This document shows, one piece after another, positions 25,182 through 33,801 of a DNA stretch of 64,000 nt. The notes beneath the pieces were generated by a model. It was not told the DNA's origin. It saw nothing but the letters and a program-made list of their open reading frames with translations, and ran no database searches. Origin of the DNA: Flavobacterium psychrophilum (lineage in GTDB: Bacteria; Bacteroidota; Bacteroidia; Flavobacteriales; Flavobacteriaceae); NCBI GenBank assembly GCA_945862065.1, contig CAMAWT010000011.1:1-64000 (forward strand), given 5' to 3'. Made by a program: the position numbers and the translations under genes. Numbering within the stretch: position 1 is the stretch's first letter; the number at the start of each line of letters is the position of its first letter.

Positions 25182-26396
25182 TTATTTCAACATTGATGCA
25201 GCTCTTTTTACTGCTGCCACAAAGATATCAATTTCTTCTTTAGTATTGTAAAACGCAAACGATGCACGAATGGTACCTGGTATCTTGAAGAAATCCATAA
25301 TTGGCTGCGCGCAATGATGACCGGTTCGAACTGCAATTCCTAATTTGTCAATGATGGTTCCAATATCATACGGATGAATTCCTTCAATATTAAACGAGAT
25401 GACCGATGTTTTATCCTTTGATGTTCCGTAAATTTTCAATCCTTCAATTTCTAACAAGCGTTGTGTTCCATAGGCCAACAATTCATTTTCCTGAATTTGA
25501 ATGTTTTCAAAACCAATTTCGTTCATATAATCAACGGCGGTTCCAAGCACAATTCCACCAGCAATATTTGGTGTTCCGGCTTCAAATTTATGCGGCAATT
25601 CGGCATAGGTCGTTTTCTCGAAAGTTACTTCTTTAATCATTTCACCCCCGCCTTGATAAGGTGGTAATTTGTTTAACCACGCTTCTTTTCCATACAAAAT
25701 TCCAGTTCCTGTTGGTCCGCAAATTTTATGCCCAGAAAACACATAAAAATCGCAATCCAATTCTTGAACATCTGGTTTCAAATGCGGCACAGCTTGAGCA
25801 CCATCAATTAAAACGGCAGCACCAAATTCATGCGCTTTATCAATCATATACTTTATCGGATTGAGCGTTCCCAATGCATTTGAAATGTGATTTACCGTTA
25901 CAATTTTGGTTTTATACGAAAGTAATTTGTCAAATTCTGAAAGGATCAATTCTCCCGTTTCATCCATCGGAATCACTCGCAGAATAGCGCCCGTTCTTTC
26001 GCATAACATTTGCCATGGCACAATGTTAGAATGGTGTTCCAATGCAGAAACCAATACCTCATCGCCCGGTTTCAAGAAAGACGCAAATCCATTCGAAACC
26101 AAGTTGATACCGTGTGTGGTGCCAGAAGTAAAAAGCACTTCGTATGCAACTTTTGCGTTAATATGTGTTTGGATTTTCCCTCTTGACGCCTCGTAAGCAT
26201 CGGTTGCCAATTGACTCAAAGTATGAACACCTCGATGAATATTGGCATTAATTTCCTGATAATATTTAGAAATAGCATCAATCACCACTTGAGGTTTTTG
26301 GGACGTGGCACCGTTATCAAAATAGATCAATGGTTTCCCATTTACTTTTTGAGAAAGAATAGGAAAATCGGCACGAATTTTTTGTATATCAAACAT
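25182..26396 (-). CDS. sufS: cysteine desulfurase SufS
   Basis: 404 residues. The PLP lysine is Lys224 in FSGHKICGPTG and the persulfide cysteine is Cys362 in RTGHHCAQP, the group II (SufS) pattern. It also has DNGATSQKP at the N-terminus and SALEHHSNIVPW. It frees sulfur from cysteine for cluster assembly and passes it to SufE, encoded two genes downstream. It is separated from sufD by 1.9 kb containing an opposite-strand serine hydrolase. Confidence 0.97.
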   Translation of the reverse strand: MFDIQKIRADFPILSQKVNGKPLIYFDNGATSQKPQVVIDAISKYYQEINANIHRGVHTLSQLATDAYEASRGKIQTHINAKVAYEVLFTSGTTHGINLVSNGFASFLKPGDEVLVSALEHHSNIVPWQMLCERTGAILRVIPMDETGELILSEFDKLLSYKTKIVTVNHISNALGTLNPIKYMIDKAHEFGAAVLIDGAQAVPHLKPDVQELDCDFYVFSGHKICGPTGTGILYGKEAWLNKLPPYQGGGEMIKEVTFEKTTYAELPHKFEAGTPNIAGGIVLGTAVDYMNEIGFENIQIQENELLAYGTQRLLEIEGLKIYGTSKDKTSVISFNIEGIHPYDIGTIIDKLGIAVRTGHHCAQPIMDFFKIPGTIRASFAFYNTKEEIDIFVAAVKRAASMLK

Positions 26397-26934
26397 TTAT
26401 TTAGAATTTTTCTAATTACAAAAGTAGTGAAAATGATGTTGATATAACTAACAAATTAGCATAGTTTTAACCCTATTTTAGCAAGAATTTTTTTAGAATT
26501 TTTTAATTCGTTTTATCGTTGTCCGAAAAATATATTGCTTTGAAAGTGAAACAATTCGGTATTTCGTTTCAAAAAAATATAATTGGTGTTTTATTAACTG
26601 TTAAGTCATTAAAAACCACCGTTAAATTGTAAAATATGTGTTGTATTGATTTTTAATATTGATATTGCAATTGATATTGATTTTTTTTGAACCATTAAGA
26701 AATTAAGTTTCATTAAAAAAATAGAATAATTTATGAGATTTGACTTGGATACGGGATGCCCTAGCCCAGATAGAAGCGGCATCCTTTTTATTTTTTTTGG
26801 GCTATGAAGTAGCTGTATTTGCACAAAAAAAATAAAAAGATAGAGCGTATAGCTGGAAATAGCTCCTTAAAAAAAATATTGAAAAATTGGGTAATGTATT
26901 GATTTTTTATACATTGGCTAAAAAAATGTAACTA
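26397..26934. other. gene-free region with modular repeat
   Basis: This 538-bp gap between sufS and the divergent serine hydrolase is very AT-rich. The only clear structure is the element at 26753-26868. A short minus-strand frame across it is unlikely to be real. Confidence 0.6.
26753..26868 (+). repeat. flavo-1-like structured intergenic element, copy C
   Basis: Blocks read GGGATGCCCTAGCCCAGATA, GAAGCGGCATCCTTTTTATT, a loop region, then AAAAAGATAGAGCGTATAGC and GGAAATAGCTCCTTAA. The AAGCGGCATCCTTTT and AAAAGATAGAGCG blocks also occur (GGCGGCATCCTTTT, AAAAGATATAGCCG) in the element at 49561-49640. This matches my memory of a conserved RNA-like intergenic motif frequent in flavobacteria (flavo-1), which I could not check. 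Confidence 0.55.
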
Positions 26935-28281
26935 ATGAAAAAAGTAATAAAATATGTTGGGCTTATTGTTTTTGTTGGACTGTTGTATTTTGGGTTTAAT
27001 ACCTATCAAAAACTGGATTTAATCTCAGGTTTTTCAGCCAAAAGTATTGCTTCAGGTCATTTTATCGACCATAGATCGCAAGAAATGATTGAAAAGGGAG
27101 ATAACAACATCAACCTCATCGATTTGGCTCAAAATACAATCGACGATTCGGGTCAGTTTGCCACTGCTTCTGTTAAAGGTTTGAAAGAACGAAAAGCCAT
27201 ATACCGAAAGGGTTTGGGCGTTACTTTAATCAACGATGATTTTGATATTGCAAAACCGTTTTTGGTTCCAAAAAGAACTACTACAAATGCCAACTTGGTT
27301 TATCCTTTTGGCGATGCCGAACAAAAAGATACTGTTTTTTCCAATATAAATTACAATCAATTGAACCAAACAGTTGCCAATGCTTTTGATAAAAAAGGGG
27401 AGAAAAACAAACTTACTCGCTCTTTGATTGTAATTTACAAAGGCAAAATCATAGCCGAAAAATATGCTGATGGGTTTGATAAAAATTCGAAAATATTGGG
27501 TTGGTCCATGACGAAAAGTGTTACCGCTACCCTATTTGGAATTTTAGAAAAACAAGGGAAATACAACATTTACCAACCCGCTCCTATTCTGGAATGGGCA
27601 AACGACGAACGCAAAAAAATTACTACCAACGATTTGTTGCACATGAACTCGGGCTTGGAATGGGAAGAAGATTACGGAGCCATTTCGGATGTAACTAAAA
27701 TGCTTTTTCAGTCGGAAGACATGACGCATTCGCAAATCGAAAAAAAGTTGGCGTTTCAGCCCAATACGCATTGGAACTATTCATCTGGAACAACCAATTT
27801 GCTTTCGGGAATTTTAAGAAAACAATTCAAAAGTCACCAAGAATATTTGGATTTTTGGTACACGGCATTGATTGATAAAATTGGCATGCACTCGATGTTG
27901 GTTGAAAGCGATATGGCTGGGAATTTTGTAGGTTCTTCTTACGGATGGGCAACAACGCGCGATTGGGCGAAGTTTGGATTGTTGTATTTACACCAAGGAA
28001 ATTGGAACGGAGAGCAGCTTTTTAAGCCAAGTTGGGCAAAATATGTGTCTACACCAACCAACACGTCAAACGGACGCTATGGAGGGCAGTTTTGGTTGAA
28101 TTCCAGCGGTCGTTTTCCTGATGCGCCGAAAGATTTGTATTTCGCCAGCGGTTTTCAAGGACAAATGGTCGCCATTTTCCCGAGTAATGATTTGGTTATT
28201 GTGAGAATGGGATTGAAAGAAGACCCCGCATTTGATTTTAATGGGATGTTGGGTGGAATTGTTGGGAGTATTAAAAAGTAA
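26935..28281 (+). CDS. serine hydrolase, class C beta-lactamase/penicillin-binding family
   Basis: 448 residues. One N-terminal membrane segment (about 4-21) acts as anchor or uncleaved signal. The SxxK motif is S191-M-T-K194 (GWSMTKSV) and the second motif is Tyr282 in HWNYSSGTT. The domain ends with FASGFQGQMVAIFPSND. The family includes esterases, D-peptidases and beta-lactamases; which one applies cannot be told. A ~130-residue N-terminal extension before the core is unusual. The gene faces opposite to, and splits, the suf gene string. Confidence 0.88.
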   Translation: MKKVIKYVGLIVFVGLLYFGFNTYQKLDLISGFSAKSIASGHFIDHRSQEMIEKGDNNINLIDLAQNTIDDSGQFATASVKGLKERKAIYRKGLGVTLINDDFDIAKPFLVPKRTTTNANLVYPFGDAEQKDTVFSNINYNQLNQTVANAFDKKGEKNKLTRSLIVIYKGKIIAEKYADGFDKNSKILGWSMTKSVTATLFGILEKQGKYNIYQPAPILEWANDERKKITTNDLLHMNSGLEWEEDYGAISDVTKMLFQSEDMTHSQIEKKLAFQPNTHWNYSSGTTNLLSGILRKQFKSHQEYLDFWYTALIDKIGMHSMLVESDMAGNFVGSSYGWATTRDWAKFGLLYLHQGNWNGEQLFKPSWAKYVSTPTNTSNGRYGGQFWLNSSGRFPDAPKDLYFASGFQGQMVAIFPSNDLVIVRMGLKEDPAFDFNGMLGGIVGSIKK

Positions 28282-28286
28282 ATGAA

Positions 28287-28320
28287 AAACCCGCCCTGTT
28301 TTGAAAACGAGACGGGTTTA
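28287..28320. terminator. bidirectional terminator between serine hydrolase and sufD
   Basis: Convergent genes end on both sides. An imperfect stem (AAACCCG...CGGGTTT with an inner CTGTTTT/AAAACGAG helix) ends in T/A runs. Confidence 0.6.
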
Positions 28321-28336
28321 GAAATAGTATTAAAAA

Positions 28337-29650
28337 CTACAAATCAAAGCCAATTTTCACGCCTAATTTCGTGGCAATAATTTTGGTGATTCGTTGTTTT
28401 AATTCTGGGATTTTGATGCTTTCAATGACGGCATTTGAAAAAGCGTACATCAACAATGCTTTTGCTTCTTTCTTTGGGATGCCGCGTTGTTGCATATAAA
28501 ACATAGCCGTTTCGTCCAATTGTCCAATGGTACATCCGTGAGAACATTTTACATCATCAGCAAAAATTTCCAGTTGTGGTTTCGCGTTTATTGTAGCTTT
28601 ATCGCTCAATAAAATATTATTGCTTTTTTGGAAAGCGTTGGTTTTTTGCGCTTCTCTTTCTACAAAAATCTTCCCGTTGAAGACTCCGGTTGATTTATCT
28701 GAAAATATGCCTTTGTAGTCTTGATGGCTTTCGCAATTTGGTGTTGCATGTTGTACCAACGTATAATGATCAACGTGTTGCTTGTCGCCAATGATGGTGA
28801 TTCCGTTCAAATTACTTACAATTCGTTCCCCAAAATGATAGAAATTCAAGTTGTTTCTTGTCAAATTTCCACCAAACGAAAACGTATTTACCGAAACATT
28901 GGTTTCTTTTTGTTGTGAAACATAGGTATTGTCAATCAAATTAGCTTCTAAATTGTCGTTTTGGATTTTGTAATAATCGACAATGGCTCTTTTTTGAGCA
29001 AAAATTTCGGTAACTGAATTAGTCAAAACAGGATTCTCGTTTAAACTTTGATGTCTTTCAATGATTTGTACGTGGGAGTTTTCACCAACAACGACCAAAT
29101 TTCTTGGTTGTACCAAAAGTGCTGCTTCGCTTCCTGTCGAGAAATGCATGATTTCAATTGGCTTGTCAACGACTTTGCTTTTTGGGATATTGATGTATGC
29201 TCCCTCATTGGCGAAAGCCGTATTTAAAGAAGTTAAACTTTCGTCTTTATTAGCAGTTGTATTAAAATAATTATCGATTACCATCTTGTATTTAGGCTTA
29301 TTCAGTGCCGATGACATCAAACAAATATCCATCCCATCGTGTGTTGTCGATGATAAAAACGAGTTAAAAACGCCGTCAATGAAAACCAATTTGTGGGTAT
29401 CTATTTCGTGAAGGAAATATTTTTTTACCTCTGCAAACTCAATTGCGTTTTCGTTTTTTGGAAAAACCGAAAAGTCATTTTTCAAAATTGAATTCAAAGA
29501 CGTATATTTCCAAGCTTCCTCTTTTTTAGTCGGGAACCCTTTATTCTCAAAGTTTTTTATTGCCGAAGTACGAATTTTATGTAAATCTGAATTTACATCA
29601 ATTCGTTCCTCGAAAGCCATAAAAGACGATAGTAGTTTTTCTTTTAACAT
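28337..29650 (-). CDS. sufD: Fe-S cluster assembly protein SufD
   Basis: 437 residues. The beta-helix core shows the SufB/SufD signature near the C-terminus (ADDVKCSHGCTIGQLDE, FYMQQRGIPKKEAKALLMYAF). An N-terminal helical domain spans about 1-110. It forms the SufBC2D scaffold with SufB and SufC, on which Fe-S clusters are built. It lies downstream of sufC, from which it is separated by a four-helix-bundle cassette. Confidence 0.96.
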   Translation of the reverse strand: MLKEKLLSSFMAFEERIDVNSDLHKIRTSAIKNFENKGFPTKKEEAWKYTSLNSILKNDFSVFPKNENAIEFAEVKKYFLHEIDTHKLVFIDGVFNSFLSSTTHDGMDICLMSSALNKPKYKMVIDNYFNTTANKDESLTSLNTAFANEGAYINIPKSKVVDKPIEIMHFSTGSEAALLVQPRNLVVVGENSHVQIIERHQSLNENPVLTNSVTEIFAQKRAIVDYYKIQNDNLEANLIDNTYVSQQKETNVSVNTFSFGGNLTRNNLNFYHFGERIVSNLNGITIIGDKQHVDHYTLVQHATPNCESHQDYKGIFSDKSTGVFNGKIFVEREAQKTNAFQKSNNILLSDKATINAKPQLEIFADDVKCSHGCTIGQLDETAMFYMQQRGIPKKEAKALLMYAFSNAVIESIKIPELKQRITKIIATKLGVKIGFDL

Positions 29651-29663
29651 TTTTATTATTTAT

Positions 29664-30154
29664 GTCTTAAAGTCGAAAGTCGAAAGTCATAAAGACTTTA
29701 CATTCTCAACTAAATGTTATTAAAGGTTTTGAATTTGAAAAGTGTTCTAGTGTATAGAAGATAATCTCTTTATAACTTTGGACTCAAATACTTAATAAAA
29801 CCACTTAATAGTTTTGATATTTCAGTAATTGATTCTAACAGTTCTTCAAATTCTTGTTTTGCTATATATTCTAAATCAAAAGCCAGATAAATTTGTGAAC
29901 GAACTTCGCCTGCTGAAGCTTTTGCAACATAAAGAAAATATATAAATTCTTTATCTGTATTTCTTTCAAAACCTTCAGCTATATTGGAAGAAATTGAAAT
30001 AGATGCGCGTCTTATTTGCCTCACAAAATCAAAATCTTTCTTAAAGTTTGAGTTTTCAGTTATTTGATAAATTCTTTTATTGAAAATTCTTGATTTTTGC
30101 CAAGAATTAATTTCTTCAAATGAACTGAATTTTCCCATCTTTCGACTTTAAGAC
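29664..30154. mobile_element. four-helix-bundle cassette 1 with 16-bp inverted repeats
   Basis: GTCTTAAAGTCGAAAG at 29664-29679 is repeated in perfect inverted form (CTTTCGACTTTAAGAC) at 30139-30154. The two copies bracket a single S23-like ORF. The right copy begins one base after the ORF start codon and contains the sufC stop codon. No transposase is encoded. Treating it as an insertion cassette is inference from symmetry and repetition. Confidence 0.55.
29770..30138 (-). CDS. four-helix-bundle protein (S23/intervening-sequence protein family)
   Basis: 122 residues, all helical. The family core is clear: FEEINSWQKSRIFNKRIY, RQIRRASISISSNIAEGFER, KEFIYFLYVAKASAGEVRSQ, LLSGFIKYLSPKL. These proteins were first found inside 23S rRNA intervening sequences; relatives include the Avd accessory protein of diversity-generating retroelements. 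There is no reverse transcriptase or rRNA here. It lies in the sufD-sufC gap on the operon strand. Confidence 0.93.
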   Translation of the reverse strand: MGKFSSFEEINSWQKSRIFNKRIYQITENSNFKKDFDFVRQIRRASISISSNIAEGFERNTDKEFIYFLYVAKASAGEVRSQIYLAFDLEYIAKQEFEELLESITEISKLLSGFIKYLSPKL

Positions 30155-30912
30155 TTTTGACTTTCGAACTCTTCGTTTTTAATCCAATCGTATCCTTTTT
30201 CTTCCAATTCTAAAGCCAATGAGGCATCACCAGATTTTACTATTTTTCCATTGTACAATACGTGAACAAAATCAGGAACGATATATTCCAACAATCTTTG
30301 ATAATGTGTGATTACTATGATGGCATTTTGATCGCTTTTCAATTTGTTTACACCGTTTGCAACAATTCGAAGGGCATCGATATCCAAACCTGAATCGGTT
30401 TCATCAAGAATAGCCAATTTAGGTTCTAACATTGCCATTTGGAAAATCTCATTTCTCTTTTTTTCTCCTCCAGAAAATCCTTCGTTTAAGGAACGAGATA
30501 AAAATTTACGGTCAATTTCCAACAATTCAGATTTTTCACGAATCACTTTAAGCATTTCATTAGCGGGCATTTCCTCTAAATTGTTTGCTTTTCGGGTTTC
30601 GTTAATTGACGTTCTGATGAAGTTAGTTACTGAAACTCCAGGTATTTCAACTGGGTACTGAAACGATAAAAATACACCCTTGTGAGCTCTTTCTTCTGGA
30701 GCCAATTCTGCAATGTCTTCCCCGTCTAAAAAGATTTCGCCTTCAGTAACTTCATAGTTTTCATTTCCTGCAATAATTGCTGAAAGTGTACTTTTACCAG
30801 CACCATTCGGACCCATTATGGCGTGGATTTCTCCTGCTTTTACCTCAAGGTTAATCCCTTTTAAGATTTCTTTGTCGCCAATGGAGGCGTGTAAATTTTT
30901 TATTGATAACAT
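30148..30912 (-). CDS. sufC: Fe-S cluster assembly ATPase SufC
   Basis: I take the ATG at 30910-30912 (MLSIKNLHASIGDKEILKGI), giving 254 residues; the frame continues to a GTG at 30966, but those 18 residues translate the AAATTTGG repeat. ABC ATPase motifs: Walker A GPNGAGKST, Q-loop FSFQYP, signature FSGGEKKRNE, Walker B LAILDETDSGLD, H-loop ITHYQR. It powers the SufBC2D scaffold. The last residues (FESQKS) and the TAA are encoded by the inverted-repeat region of cassette 1, so the natural C-terminus appears altered. Confidence 0.96.
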   Translation of the reverse strand: MLSIKNLHASIGDKEILKGINLEVKAGEIHAIMGPNGAGKSTLSAIIAGNENYEVTEGEIFLDGEDIAELAPEERAHKGVFLSFQYPVEIPGVSVTNFIRTSINETRKANNLEEMPANEMLKVIREKSELLEIDRKFLSRSLNEGFSGGEKKRNEIFQMAMLEPKLAILDETDSGLDIDALRIVANGVNKLKSDQNAIIVITHYQRLLEYIVPDFVHVLYNGKIVKSGDASLALELEEKGYDWIKNEEFESQKS

Positions 30913-30913
30913 A

Positions 30914-31386
30914 ATTAATTTGGAAATTTGGAAATTTGGAGATAAGATAATTTGAAAAAAATTCACTCTTTTTCAAAATATCGTATTTTCAAATTATCTA
31001 ATTATTTTTGTTTTGATGTGATTATTATTTTTTTTGCAATTCTTGATATATTATTTATTTGTTCTAATAACTCGTCGACATTTGGATAATTCTCTGAAAA
31101 TTTACAAAGTTCTAACCAGTAAATTGTTTCTTCAATTTCTTTTGCTGAAATTTTGAATTTATGAATAAAATCAGCTTTACTTTCTGCATTTTGAGCTTCT
31201 CTAATATTTGCACCAATTGAAGTCCCAGATTTTAATAATTGATTTGCAATTACATATTTTTTACTTCCTTGTAAATCTTCACAATATTTGATAATTTCAA
31301 GAGCAAACTTAAAAGTCAAGGTTACAATTATATTCTCTTTATTTTCCATTTTCAAATTTTCAAATTAAAAAATTTTCAAATTTCCC
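30914..31386. mobile_element. four-helix-bundle cassette 2 with AAATTTG-type inverted flanks
   Basis: On the left, AATTTGGAAATTTGGAAATT (from 30918) reads outward as degenerate GGAAATTTG units; on the right, 31350-31386 holds the same units inverted (TTTCAAATTTTCAAATT, then TTTTCAAATTTCCC). The left side also has a 14-bp stem-loop (AGATAATTTGAAAA at 30945-30958 with TTTTCAAATTATCT at 30986-30999). The right end adjoins the sufB stop codon. One S23-like ORF is enclosed. Confidence 0.5.
31002..31349 (-). CDS. four-helix-bundle protein (S23 family), second copy
   Basis: The ATG at 31347-31349 gives 115 residues (MENKENIIV...); a TTG two codons upstream lies in the repeat and is not used. Core blocks: FALEIIKYCEDL, VIANQLLKSGTSIGANIREA, SKADFIHKFKISAKEIEETI, YWLELCKFSENYP. 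It belongs to a different subgroup from the copy between sufC and sufD, so the two are not a recent duplication. It lies between sufC and sufB. Confidence 0.92.
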   Translation of the reverse strand: MENKENIIVTLTFKFALEIIKYCEDLQGSKKYVIANQLLKSGTSIGANIREAQNAESKADFIHKFKISAKEIEETIYWLELCKFSENYPNVDELLEQINNISRIAKKIIITSKQK

Positions 31387-32835
31387 TTATCCAACCGATC
31401 CTTCCAACGAAATCTCCAACAATTTCTGCGCTTCAACGGCAAATTCCATTGGTAACTTATTCAAAACGTCTTTACTAAATCCGTTTACTATTAATGCTAT
31501 GGCTTTTTCTGTTGGAATGCCACGTTGGTTGCAATAAAAAACTTGATCTTCGCCAATTTTACTCGTTGTTGCTTCATGTTCAATTTTTGCAGTGGTGTTT
31601 TTACTTTCAATGTATGGAAAGGTATGTGCACCACAATTGTTTCCCATTAACAACGAATCGCATTGTGAAAAATTCCTAGCATTTTCTGCTCCAGAACCAA
31701 TTTTTACCAAACCTCTGTAACTGTTTTGGGATTTTCCTGCTGAAATTCCTTTGGATATAATGGTCGACTTGGTGTTTTTACCAATATGAATCATTTTAGT
31801 TCCTGTATCGGCTTGTTGAAAATTATTAGTCACCGCAATCGAATAAAATTCGCCCACTGAATTGTCACCTTTTAGAATCACTGAAGGGTATTTCCATGTT
31901 ACAGCCGATCCTGTTTCAACTTGTGTCCAAGATATTTTGGCGTTTTTCTCGCAAATTCCTCTTTTGGTTACAAAATTGAAAACTCCGCCAACTCCGTCTT
32001 TGTTGCCCGGATACCAGTTTTGAACTGTTGAATATTTTATTTCAGCATCTTCCAATGCAATTAGTTCCACTACCGCTGCGTGTAGTTGGTTTTCGTCACG
32101 ACTTGGTGCCGTACATCCCTCCAAATAAGACACATAGCTTCCTTCGTCGGCAATTAAAAGTGTTCTTTCAAATTGTCCGGTTCCCGCTTGATTGATTCGG
32201 AAATAGGTAGAAAGTTCCATCGGGCAACGAACGCCTTTCGGAATATAACAAAACGAACCATCTGAAAATACGGCCGAATTTAAAGCAGCATAATAATTGT
32301 CTTTTTGTGGTATAACGGTTCCTAAATGTTTTTGAACCAATTCTGGATATTCCCGAATTGCTTCAGAAATACTCATAAAAATAATGCCTTTTTCTGCTAA
32401 TGTTTTCTTGAAAGTAGTAGCTACCGAAACCGAGTCAACTACTATATCCATTGCCACATTATTCATCATTTTTTGTTCGTCAACAGAGATTCCTAACTTT
32501 TTATACATTCCTAAAAGTTCAGGATCAACATCGTCCAACGTTTTATTAGGATCTATCGCTTTTGGTGCTGAATAATACGAAATAGCTTGAAAATCGGGTT
32601 TTTCATAATGCACATTTGCCCATTCCGGTTCGGTCATTTCTTGCCAAGCACGAAAAGCTTCAATACGCCAATCGGTCATCCATTGTGGCTCCTCTTTTTT
32701 GTGAGAAATGGCACGGACAATGTCTTCGTTTAACCCAATAGGAAACGTCTCCGAATCAAGTTCAGTATAAAATCCGTACTCGTACTCCTTGTTTTCGAGT
32801 TCAATTTTTAAATCGTCTTCTGTGTATTTTGACAT
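31387..32835 (-). CDS. sufB: Fe-S cluster assembly protein SufB
   Basis: 482 residues, normal for SufB. Conserved parts include PQWMTDWR near the N-terminus, [51 protein letters not shown] and [17 protein letters not shown]. It is the scaffold subunit that holds the nascent cluster together with SufD and SufC. The ATG at 32833-32835 is followed upstream by the ATTTAAA repeats of cassette 3, so any native leader has been displaced. Confidence 0.97.
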   Translation of the reverse strand: MSKYTEDDLKIELENKEYEYGFYTELDSETFPIGLNEDIVRAISHKKEEPQWMTDWRIEAFRAWQEMTEPEWANVHYEKPDFQAISYYSAPKAIDPNKTLDDVDPELLGMYKKLGISVDEQKMMNNVAMDIVVDSVSVATTFKKTLAEKGIIFMSISEAIREYPELVQKHLGTVIPQKDNYYAALNSAVFSDGSFCYIPKGVRCPMELSTYFRINQAGTGQFERTLLIADEGSYVSYLEGCTAPSRDENQLHAAVVELIALEDAEIKYSTVQNWYPGNKDGVGGVFNFVTKRGICEKNAKISWTQVETGSAVTWKYPSVILKGDNSVGEFYSIAVTNNFQQADTGTKMIHIGKNTKSTIISKGISAGKSQNSYRGLVKIGSGAENARNFSQCDSLLMGNNCGAHTFPYIESKNTTAKIEHEATTSKIGEDQVFYCNQRGIPTEKAIALIVNGFSKDVLNKLPMEFAVEAQKLLEISLEGSVG

Positions 32836-32837
32836 AA

Positions 32838-33302
32838 ATTTAATTTAAAAATTTAAAGATTTAAAAATTTAAAAATTCTTAAAACCTTAAATAATAATTT
32901 TTCTATAGTTGAATCTAAGTACTTGATAAAATAGAAATATTTTGAGAAATTTCAATTTATAATTGATAGCTTTCCATTATTTCTTTATCTGAACAAAACT
33001 CTAATTCTCTTGCTAAAACCAACCTACTTCTAACCTCAGCGAAACTTCCTTTGGCAATTTTTAGGTAACTAATAAATTGCTTATTATTGTTGTACTCTGA
33101 ACCTTCTGTAATATTATTTGTGCTTGAAATCACGGTTCTTTTAATTTGATCTTTAAATCCAAATTCTTTTTCTAACTAAGAATTATTTGATAATATAAAA
33201 ATTCGTTTAGATAGCAAAACTCCTTTTTTGTAAACTTCAAACTCTTCAAAAGATTTTGTCATAATCTTTAAATTAATAAATGTTTTAATCTTTAAATCTT
33301 TA
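32838..33302. mobile_element. four-helix-bundle cassette 3 (decayed) with AATTTAAAGATT inverted flanks
   Basis: AATTTAAAGATT at 32850-32861 occurs in perfect inverted form (AATCTTTAAATT) at 33263-33274, directly next to the start codon of the enclosed pseudogene. Both sides continue as degenerate ATTTAAA/CTTTAAAT units. The right end contains the stop codon of the iscA-like gene (33300-33302). Confidence 0.5.
32915..33262 (-). pseudogene. four-helix-bundle protein (S23 family), third copy with in-frame stops
   Basis: From the ATG at 33260-33262 the frame reads MTKSFEEFEVYKKGVLLSKR, then a TAG after SNNS, then continues in the same frame with clear family sequence (EKEFGFKDQIKRTVISSTNN, ITEGSEYNNNKQFISYLKIA, KGSFAEVRSRLVLARELEF) to a TAA at 32957-32959 and on (IEISQNISILSST) to a TAG at 32915-32917. 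The family SNIAEGFER motif has decayed to NNITEGSEY. Two nonsense codons and no frameshift are needed to explain it. Confidence 0.85.
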
Positions 33303-33629
33303 CAATGAAAAACTCTCCCCGCATCCGCAAGTTCTACTAGCGTTTGGATTATTAAATACAAATCCTTTTCCATTTAAACCGCCAGAAAACTCTAAAATTG
33401 TTCCTGCCAAATACAAAAATGATTTTTTTTCTACAGCTATTTTTACATTATTATCTTCAAAAACTTTATCATTTTCACCCAGTTCTTTGTCGAATTTTAA
33501 TTCATATGACAAGCCTGAACAACCACCACTTTTTACGCCCACTCGAACGTAATCTTGGGCCGCGTCAAAACCGTCATGTTCCATCATATCGATGATTTTT
33601 TTGCTTGCGGTATCTGAAACTTTTATCAT
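33300..33629 (-). CDS. HesB/IscA-type (A-type) iron-sulfur carrier
   Basis: The ATG at 33627-33629 gives 109 residues (MIKVSDTASKKIIDMMEHDG), the normal length; the upstream GTG adds 14 unlike residues. The three ligand cysteines are present: GGCSGLSYE and CGCGES near the C-terminus. A-type carriers take clusters from SufBCD to target proteins. It is the first gene of the suf string. SufA or IscA naming cannot be decided from sequence. Confidence 0.95.
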   Translation of the reverse strand: MIKVSDTASKKIIDMMEHDGFDAAQDYVRVGVKSGGCSGLSYELKFDKELGENDKVFEDNNVKIAVEKKSFLYLAGTILEFSGGLNGKGFVFNNPNASRTCGCGESFSL

Positions 33630-33748
33630 GTTCAAAAAATTTGTTATTTTTATTTTTTCTAAATAAAGCACAAAGTTACTACATTTATCCTTTTTTTAGA
33701 TAAATAATAACATTTTTATAACTGATATAACTATAGAAAAAAATGATT

Positions 33749-33779
33749 TTGTAAAATCAACTTCGTTTTTTGTATTTTG
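33749..33779 (+). promoter_or_regulatory. putative promoter of the MBL-fold hydrolase gene
   Basis: TTG at 33749-33751, 21-bp spacer, TATTTTG at 33773-33779 (one base short of the full TAnnTTTG box), 22 bp before the ATG. Confidence 0.35.
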
Positions 33780-33801
33780 CATCGAATTAAATTTCACTAA
33801 A

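Noticed and set aside
26609..26824. 71-codon minus-strand frame
   Set aside because: It lies across modular element C and AT-rich DNA with no homology I recognise.
26935..28281. True class C beta-lactamase (resistance gene)
   Set aside because: Motifs only place it in the broad serine hydrolase family; the N-terminal extension and membrane anchor are unlike AmpC.
30913..30966. 18-residue N-terminal extension of SufC from a GTG
   Set aside because: It is the translation of AAATTTGG repeats; MLSIKNLHAS is the normal SufC start.
29770..31349. Diversity-generating retroelement, suggested by Avd-like four-helix-bundle proteins
   Set aside because: No reverse transcriptase, template repeat or variable repeat is present in the window.
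29651..33302. CRISPR-like array from the short repeated units
   Set aside because: Units are degenerate, have no regular spacers, and no cas gene is near.
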